DNA of 12,736 nucleotides. It comes from Halomonas sp. GTDB taxonomy: Bacteria > Pseudomonadota > Gammaproteobacteria > Pseudomonadales > Halomonadaceae. Each line of letters opens with the position of its first letter. Position 1 is the first letter of the stretch. The stretch lies in assembly GCA_003560175.1 (NCBI GenBank), contig PWIZ01000128.1, positions 1-12,736 of the forward strand, written 5' to 3'. The notes under the pieces were generated by a model. It saw nothing but the letters and a program-made list of their open reading frames with translations, was not told the origin of the DNA and made no database searches. Below are positions 8,088 to 12,736 of the stretch, one piece after another. Made by a program: the position numbers and the translations under genes.

Positions 8088-9122
8088 TCAGGGCATCAGC
8101 GCCGGGGCGGTGAGACCGGCGTTTTCGTCGAGGCCGAACATCAGGTTGAGGTTCTGGATCGCTTGTCCCGACGCGCCCTTGACCAGGTTGTCGATCACCG
8201 CCAGTACCACCACGGTGTCGCCGTTGCCCGGGCGGTGCACGGCGATTCGGCAGACGTTGGCGCCCTTGACGCTGCGGGTCTCCGGGTGGCTACCGGGGGG
8301 CATCACGTCAACGAAGGGCTCACTCTCGAAGCGTTGTTCGAAAAGCGTCTGCATATCGCCCGGCTCACCGGTGAGCCGCCCATACAGAGTGGCGTGAATG
8401 CCACGGATCATCGGCGTCAGGTGGGGCACAAAGGTGAGACCCACCGGGCGGCCCGCGGCATCCATCAGGCCCTGACGGATCTCCGGCAGGTGGCGGTGGC
8501 CACTGGCGCCGTAGGCCTTCATGGACTCGCTGGCCTCGGCCATCAGCGAGGGCACCTTGGCGCCGCGACCGGCGCCGGTGACGCCCGATTTGCAGTCGGC
8601 GATGATGTGGCCGGCGTCGATCAGCCCGGCTTCGAGCAGCGGCAACAGGCCGAGCTGAACGGCGGTGGGATAGCAGCCGGGTACGGCAATCAGCCTCGCC
8701 TGGCGAATCCTGTCGCGATTGACCTCGGGCAGGCCGTAAACCGCTTCTCCCAGCAGCGCCGTGGCGCCATGGGGTTGGCCGTACCACTCCGCCCATTCGT
8801 CGGCGTCGCGCAGACGGAAGTCGGCGGAGAGGTCGATGACCCGTGTGCCGCGCTCGAGCAGTTCGCCCGCCAGGGCGTGGGCGACCCCATGGGGGGTGGC
8901 GAAAAAGACGGCGTCGCAGGCACCCAGGCGGTCGGCATCCGGCTCGCTGAAGGCCAGGGTGTCGTAGTGGCCGCGCAGGTTGGGGTACATGTCGCAGACG
9001 CGCACGCCCGCCTCGGAGCGTGAGGTGATGGCTTCCACTTCCACCTCGGGATGCTGGGCCAACAGCCTGAGCAGTTCGACGCCGGTGTATCCGGTGCCGC
9101 CGACAATTCCGACCTTGATCAC
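8088..9122 (-). CDS. argC: N-acetyl-gamma-glutamyl-phosphate reductase
   Basis: ArgC reduces N-acetylglutamyl phosphate to the semialdehyde with NADPH, the third step of arginine and ornithine synthesis. The 344-residue length matches the type I family (about 334-345). The N-terminal dinucleotide-binding motif [17 protein letters not shown] (5-21) is intact, as is the catalytic cysteine C150 in [17 protein letters not shown]. The family segments [12 protein letters not shown] and [12 protein letters not shown] are also present. The start is GTG at 9122 (MIKVGIVGG) with a strong GGAAGGAG 6 bases upstream; the frame extends to 9179 but that lies before this site. The other arg genes are not here, so argC is on its own with erpA. 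No recognisable arginine operator was found upstream. Confidence 0.96.
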   Translation of the reverse strand: MIKVGIVGGTGYTGVELLRLLAQHPEVEVEAITSRSEAGVRVCDMYPNLRGHYDTLAFSEPDADRLGACDAVFFATPHGVAHALAGELLERGTRVIDLSADFRLRDADEWAEWYGQPHGATALLGEAVYGLPEVNRDRIRQARLIAVPGCYPTAVQLGLLPLLEAGLIDAGHIIADCKSGVTGAGRGAKVPSLMAEASESMKAYGASGHRHLPEIRQGLMDAAGRPVGLTFVPHLTPMIRGIHATLYGRLTGEPGDMQTLFEQRFESEPFVDVMPPGSHPETRSVKGANVCRIAVHRPGNGDTVVVLAVIDNLVKGASGQAIQNLNLMFGLDENAGLTAPALMP

Positions 9123-9242
9123 GTTGCACTCCTTCCGTTTGGCCTGACGCTGGGCTCTCTCATCGTAGTTATGATACACAAGAGGCAGGGGCCGACCCAG
9201 TGGGCCCCAACTGCCGGCATACTTCGTTGTCTCGGGGCTGAT

Positions 9243-9337
9243 CCGGCGACAGGTCGTAGGGGAGGCGCTGTGAACCCCTCCTTGGGCGCTACCGATGCCA
9301 TCCCTGGCATAGGACCTCCCCTACGACCTGTCCCCGG
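9243..9337. repeat. 95-bp palindromic intergenic element, probable dispersed repeat
   Basis: Arms of 23 bp with one mismatch pair at 9243-9265 and 9315-9337; the inner 18 bp (GACAGGTCGTAGGGGAGG and its complement) are perfect. Inside is a second hairpin, ATGCCA-TCCC-TGGCAT (9295-9310), and a weaker one around 9267-9290 with GCGC ends. The result is a branched, cloverleaf-like fold of about 95 bases with no coding capacity. It fills most of the 276-bp gap between the divergent argC and chloride channel genes. I believe similar elements recur in Halomonas intergenic regions, but that is from memory and unverified. It could be a MITE or REP-type repeat, or a bidirectional terminator. Confidence 0.7.
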
Positions 9338-9398
9338 CGCCCCTCGCCAGTCAGGGAGAATATGCCGGCCATGGAATCGGCCGAACAGGAACCTCGCC

Positions 9399-11180
9399 GT
9401 GCCGCGCTTTTCACTGCCAGACCTCAGCCTGGAGGGCTTCCGCCAGCGCCTGGCCAGCGTCGACGCCCTGCCCCAGCTCTGCGTGCTGGGGGTGGTGTCG
9501 GGGCTGATCACTGGCGGTTTCATGGTGGGCTTCCGGCTGCTGATCGATCTGGGCGCCCTGGCCTTCATGCCCGGCGGCGATCACGAGGCCTTCGAGGGGC
9601 TCTCGCCCCTGGTGCGCTCGGCCCTGCCGCTGCTGGCGGTCACCATCGTCGGGGTGCTGCTGTGGCGCCAGCCCGAGAAGGCCCGCAAGCTGGGCGTTGG
9701 CCACGTGATGGAGCGTCTGACCTACCATCAGGGCCGCTTCCCCCTGCGCAACTGGCTCAACCAGTGGTGGGTCGGCGTGGTCACGGTGCTCGGCGGGCTC
9801 TCCGCCGGTCGCGAGGGCCCGGCTATCCACCTCGGGGCGGCCGCTTCCAGCGGCCTCGGCCAGCAGCTGCGCCTACCCCACAACAGCCTGCGGGTGCTGG
9901 TGGCCTGCGGCACCGCCGCCGGCATCTCCGCCTCCTTCAACACCCCCATCGCCGGGGTCATCTTCGCTATGGAAGTGGTGATGATGGAGTACACCATCGC
10001 GGGCTTCATGCCGGTGATCCTGGCCTCTACCATGGGGGCGTTGGTGGCCCAGCTGGTCTATGGCTCCGAGCCGGCCTTCCAGGTGCCCACGGTGAGTCTC
10101 GGCTCCCTCTCCAACCTGCCCTGGTTGGTGATCACGGCACTGGTGATCGGCCTGCTGGCGGGCCTCTTCATTCATGTCGCGAGAAGCGAGTGGATCAAGG
10201 GGCTGCCGGTGTGGCTGCGTCTGGGACTGGTGGCCGTGGCGACCGCCGCGGTGGCCTGGTGGTACCCGGAGGTGCAGGGCATTGGCTATGACAGCCTTAG
10301 CGCTGCGCTGACCGGTGATCTGGCGGTGGACGTGCTGTTGGCGCTGGTCGTGGCCAAGCTGCTGTTGACGGCGCTTACCGTGGCCAGCGGCATTCCTATC
10401 GGCATCATCGGCCCGGTACTGGTGATCGGCGCGGCGGCGGGGGCATTAATGGGGCTGTTCGGTGGTTGGATCTGGCCCGATCTGGCCGCGGAACCTGGGG
10501 TCTATGCCATGCTCGGCATGGCGGCGATGATGGGGGCGGTGCTGCAGGCGCCGCTGGCGGCGCTGATGGCCCTGCTGGAGCTGACCCACAATCCCAATAT
10601 CATCCTGCCCGGCATGCTGGCGGTCGTCGTCTCCTGCCTCACCTCCCGGCAACTGTGCCGCTGCGACGGCTTCTTCATCAGCGCGACACGCCATGGCCTG
10701 CACCCGCTGCAGCAGCCGCTGATGCAGGCGCTCTCGCGGGTCTCGGTGCCGGCGGTGATGGAGCGAAGCCTGGAGCGCACACCGCGCATGGTGACCCGTG
10801 AGCGAGCCCGGGCGCTGTTGATCCGCAACCCGGTCTGGATCCTGATCGAGCGCTCCAGCGACGACAAGCCGACCTTGGCGCTCAAGGCCGCCGACCTGGC
10901 GCGCTGGCTGATGGAGCCTGCGTCCGAGGAGCAGGCCGACGAAGCGGTTCGGGAGTCGGAGGACGAGGCGCTGATCGACCTGCTGGAGATTCCCGGTCTG
11001 CGCCTGGAGCTGGCGCCCATTCATCTGCAGGCGACGCTCTCCGAGGCCTTCGAGCGGCTCAATGACCAGGCGGTGGATGCGCTCTATGTGGAACACGGCA
11101 ACCGCCCGAAACAGAAGCGGATTTCCGGTATCATCACGCGGGGCGCCATCGAGCGGTATTATTCCTTGAAGGACGAGTGA
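9399..11180 (+). CDS. ClC-family chloride channel/transporter with C-terminal regulatory region
   Basis: This is an integral membrane protein of the ClC family, 593 residues from GTG at 9399 (VPRFSLPDLSLEGF), with AGGAA about 8 bases upstream. The frame is open far upstream, but through the palindromic repeat, so the true start lies after it. The membrane part covers about 25-420. The anion-binding motif GREGPAIHLGAA includes the gating glutamate E139. The GSGIP-type motif appears to be replaced by KLGVG (97-101), the GIFAP-type motif by GIIGP (335-339), and the proton-path glutamate of E. coli ClC by V193 (FAMEVVMMEY). LQAPLAALMALLELTHNPNIILP (382-404) is a typical late helix pair. Residues 425-593 form an acidic cytoplasmic tail resembling a degenerate CBS pair. 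It probably moves chloride in a halophile; ion and mechanism are uncertain. Confidence 0.9.
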   Translation: MPRFSLPDLSLEGFRQRLASVDALPQLCVLGVVSGLITGGFMVGFRLLIDLGALAFMPGGDHEAFEGLSPLVRSALPLLAVTIVGVLLWRQPEKARKLGVGHVMERLTYHQGRFPLRNWLNQWWVGVVTVLGGLSAGREGPAIHLGAAASSGLGQQLRLPHNSLRVLVACGTAAGISASFNTPIAGVIFAMEVVMMEYTIAGFMPVILASTMGALVAQLVYGSEPAFQVPTVSLGSLSNLPWLVITALVIGLLAGLFIHVARSEWIKGLPVWLRLGLVAVATAAVAWWYPEVQGIGYDSLSAALTGDLAVDVLLALVVAKLLLTALTVASGIPIGIIGPVLVIGAAAGALMGLFGGWIWPDLAAEPGVYAMLGMAAMMGAVLQAPLAALMALLELTHNPNIILPGMLAVVVSCLTSRQLCRCDGFFISATRHGLHPLQQPLMQALSRVSVPAVMERSLERTPRMVTRERARALLIRNPVWILIERSSDDKPTLALKAADLARWLMEPASEEQADEAVRESEDEALIDLLEIPGLRLELAPIHLQATLSEAFERLNDQAVDALYVEHGNRPKQKRISGIITRGAIERYYSLKDE

Positions 11181-11268
11181 TTCTTTTAGGAAGCCTTCGC
11201 TGTTCGAGGGTCCGCCCTGCCGCCCGCGGCGTTTACGCCCTTCCCGCCACTCTCCATAAGGAGCCTGC

Positions 11269-11700
11269 ATGTATCTGTGGATCAAGGCCCTGCACCTGAT
11301 CGCCATGGTGACCTGGTTCGCCGCCCTCTTTTATCTGCCGCGTCTCTACGTCTACCACGCCATGGCGCGTGACCGCGGCGAGCAGCAGGCGATCGACCAT
11401 TTTCTGGTCATGGAGCGCAAGCTGTACCGGGGGATCATGACGCCCTCGATGATCGCGGTGTTGATATTCGGCGGCTGGATGCTCTATCTGATGCCCTTCT
11501 GGCTCAGCCAGGGCTGGATGCATGCCAAGCTGCTGCTGGTGGCGCTGCTGGTGGCCTACCACCATGTCTGCCTGATCTACCTCAAGCAGTTGCGTGACGG
11601 GCGTTGCACTAAGAGCCATGTGTTCTTTCGCTGGTTCAATGAGCTGCCGGTGATCGCCCTGCTGATCATCATCCTCCTCGCCGTGCTCAAGCCGTTCTGA
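11269..11700 (+). CDS. hemJ: Protoporphyrinogen IX oxidase HemJ (UPF0093 membrane protein)
   Basis: HemJ oxidises protoporphyrinogen IX to protoporphyrin IX in bacteria lacking HemG and HemY. This protein has 143 residues and four hydrophobic segments (about 3-24, 57-78, 84-105, 122-142). Family landmarks are the first helix LWIKALHLIAMVTWFAALFYLPRL with H9, then ERKLYRGIMTPSM, and WMHAKLLLVALLVAYH with K87. The start at ATG 11269 has AAGGAG 6 bases upstream. It follows the ClC gene after 88 bases and its stop overlaps the thiD start by one base (TGATG). Placement close to hemL, another tetrapyrrole gene, supports the call. Confidence 0.92.
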   Translation: MYLWIKALHLIAMVTWFAALFYLPRLYVYHAMARDRGEQQAIDHFLVMERKLYRGIMTPSMIAVLIFGGWMLYLMPFWLSQGWMHAKLLLVALLVAYHHVCLIYLKQLRDGRCTKSHVFFRWFNELPVIALLIIILLAVLKPF

Positions 11701-12554
11701 TGGCGATTAACGACAAGCTGGCTCCCCACCTGCCGGTGGTTCTGGTGCTGGCCGGCCACGACCCCACCGGGGGCGCCGGGCTGATGGCTGATGCCGAGGC
11801 GATCGCCGCCTGCGGCGGCTGGGCGCTGACCATTCCCACGGCATTGACGGTGCAGAACTGCCGTGATGTCCAGGCGGTGGTGCCCTGCGATCCCGACATG
11901 ATGCGTACCGCCGCCGCGGCACTTGATGAATTCGAGATCGCCGCCATCAAGGTCGGGTTGGTGGCTAATCTGGCCACTCTGGATGCGGTGACCGATATCG
12001 TGCGGCGCTTCCCCGGTGTGCCGCTGGTGGTGGATCCGGTGCTCAGGGCCGGCGGTGGCCATGAGTTGTCCACAGCCGAGCTGGTGGATGCCTTTCGTGA
12101 GCGGCTGTTGCCCCTGGTGGATATCCTGACGCCCAATCGGGATGAACTGGCTCGGCTCTCCGCCCAGGCCGGAGAGGATACCGAACGGGCGGTGGAGTTG
12201 ATGACCCTGGGCTGCCAGGCAGTACTGGTCACCGGGACCGATGCGCCGGCTGTCGGCACACCAGGTGACCGCGTGGTCCACACGTTGCACACACCCGATC
12301 AGAGCCGCCAGTGGAGCTGGCCCCGCCTGGCGTGGCGCTATCACGGCTCCGGCTGCACCCTGGCCTCGGCCCTGGCGGCGCGGCTGGCGGCCGGCGAGTC
12401 GCTGGTGATTGCCTGCGAGCAGGCCCAGGCCTTCACCTGGCAGGCCCTGGCCAACGGCTGGCAGCCGGCTACTGATCAGGCCTTGCCGCGTCGCCTGTGG
12501 CGACTGCCCGTGACGCCGGTCAGGGGAGCGGGCGAGACGGCGGCTCCGGGTTGA
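11700..12554 (+). CDS. thiD: Hydroxymethylpyrimidine/phosphomethylpyrimidine kinase ThiD
   Basis: ThiD phosphorylates HMP and HMP-P to HMP-PP, the pyrimidine half of thiamine. The 284-residue protein belongs to the ribokinase-like fold. Visible features are AGHDPTGGAGLMAD near 18-31 (substrate and glycine-rich site), TALTVQN (47-53), VVDPVLRAGGGHEL near 110-123, the TPNRDEL segment (144-150), and the catalytic HGSGCTLASALAA with C219. The loop reads LRAGGG in place of the MVAKSG type of E. coli. ATG at 11700 shares one base with the hemJ stop, so translation is likely coupled; no strong ribosome site is seen. The following gene is hemL; the thiE that lies between thiD and hemL in pseudomonads is absent here. 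The C-terminal 25 residues are poorly conserved-looking. Confidence 0.92.
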   Translation: MAINDKLAPHLPVVLVLAGHDPTGGAGLMADAEAIAACGGWALTIPTALTVQNCRDVQAVVPCDPDMMRTAAAALDEFEIAAIKVGLVANLATLDAVTDIVRRFPGVPLVVDPVLRAGGGHELSTAELVDAFRERLLPLVDILTPNRDELARLSAQAGEDTERAVELMTLGCQAVLVTGTDAPAVGTPGDRVVHTLHTPDQSRQWSWPRLAWRYHGSGCTLASALAARLAAGESLVIACEQAQAFTWQALANGWQPATDQALPRRLWRLPVTPVRGAGETAAPG

Positions 12555-12619
12555 GCCGGAGGCTGGCCATCCCCTGCTTGAACACAGAGAATGGGAACAG
12601 CCGGGTAGCCATGAGCAGG

Positions 12620-12640
12620 TTATCCAGAGAATTATCCACA
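12620..12640 (+). promoter_or_regulatory. Pair of DnaA boxes upstream of hemL
   Basis: TTATCCAGA (12620-12628, one mismatch) and TTATCCACA (12632-12640, perfect consensus) lie in the same orientation with starts 12 bp apart. They sit in the 107-bp gap between thiD and hemL, 22 bases before the hemL start. A further one-mismatch site TTGTCCACA lies within thiD at 12067-12075. They may let DnaA act on hemL transcription or titrate DnaA; function is inference only. No clear promoter was recognised in the gap. Confidence 0.5.
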
Positions 12641-12661
12641 GCTTTCGAGGACGAGACACAC

Positions 12662-12736
12662 ATGACCACATCCGCCGAGCTCTTCGAACGGGCCTGCCGC
12701 CATATTCCCGGCGGCGTCAACTCGCCGGTGCGCGCC
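12662..12736 (+). CDS. hemL: Glutamate-1-semialdehyde 2,1-aminomutase, N-terminal fragment
   Basis: This gene is cut by the right edge; 25 codons are visible from ATG at 12662. The translation, MTTSAELFERACRHIPGGVNSP then VRA, is the standard HemL N-terminus (SxxLFxxAxxxIPGGVNSPVRA). HemL is the PLP enzyme that converts glutamate-1-semialdehyde to 5-aminolevulinate in the C5 pathway of tetrapyrrole synthesis. GAGGA lies about 10 bases upstream. It is preceded by thiD after 107 bases containing two DnaA boxes. The short fragment is distinctive enough for a confident call. Confidence 0.93.
   Translation, partial: MTTSAELFERACRHIPGGVNSPVRA

Noticed and set aside
7554..9023. 489-codon plus-strand open frame opposite erpA and argC
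   Set aside because: It is antisense to two well-recognised genes and runs through the stem-loop between them; Gly/His/Gln-rich low-information protein typical of shadow frames.
9051..9398. N-terminal extension of the ClC frame upstream of GTG 9399
   Set aside because: It would start inside argC and encode the palindromic repeat; the residues are not ClC-like, and a plausible ribosome site precedes 9399.
12541..12566. Hairpin at the thiD end as a terminator
   Set aside because: Only a 5-6 bp stem with competing pairings and no T-run after it.

Overview
The window is GC-rich, gene-dense chromosomal DNA from a gammaproteobacterium. Protein similarity and gene order best fit a halophile of the Halomonas/Chromohalobacter group. 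That placement is an inference from remembered synteny and protein character, not from a search. Nearly all of the window is core genome. I see no phage, insertion sequence, CRISPR array, toxin-antitoxin pair or secretion locus.

Layout. (1) Positions 1-4655, minus strand: mnmG-rsmG-parA-parB, tightly packed, followed by the first 38 codons of atpI behind its own sigma-70-like promoter. This is the classic origin-flanking order of tRNA modification, 16S rRNA methylation, chromosome partitioning and ATP synthase. (2) 4656-5168: a 513-bp non-coding stretch with an AT-rich part and about ten near-consensus DnaA boxes. It has the E. coli-type layout (mnmG, then AT-rich unwinding region, then boxes) and is very probably oriC. 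It ends in a minus-strand terminator for the next operon. (3) 5169-7539, minus strand: a polar amino acid ABC transporter in transcription order binding protein, permease, ATPase, with a strong GC hairpin between the binding protein and permease genes. (4) 7635-9122, minus strand: erpA (Fe-S insertion) and argC (arginine synthesis), separated by a perfect 15-bp stem-loop. (5) 9123-9398: divergent intergenic region carrying a 95-bp palindromic element that looks like a dispersed repeat. (6) 9399-12736, plus strand: a ClC-family chloride protein with unusual pore and proton-path residues, hemJ and thiD overlapping by one base, and the start of hemL, preceded by two more DnaA-box-like sites.

How it fits together. 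DnaA boxes lie inside the predicted mnmG promoter, so initiator binding could affect transcription of the mnmG-rsmG-parAB run. HemJ and HemL are both tetrapyrrole enzymes around thiD; the thiE that sits between thiD and hemL in pseudomonads is absent here. The most notable items are the oriC, the palindromic repeat, the ClC variant and the DnaA-box pair before hemL. I found no clearly novel multi-gene system.
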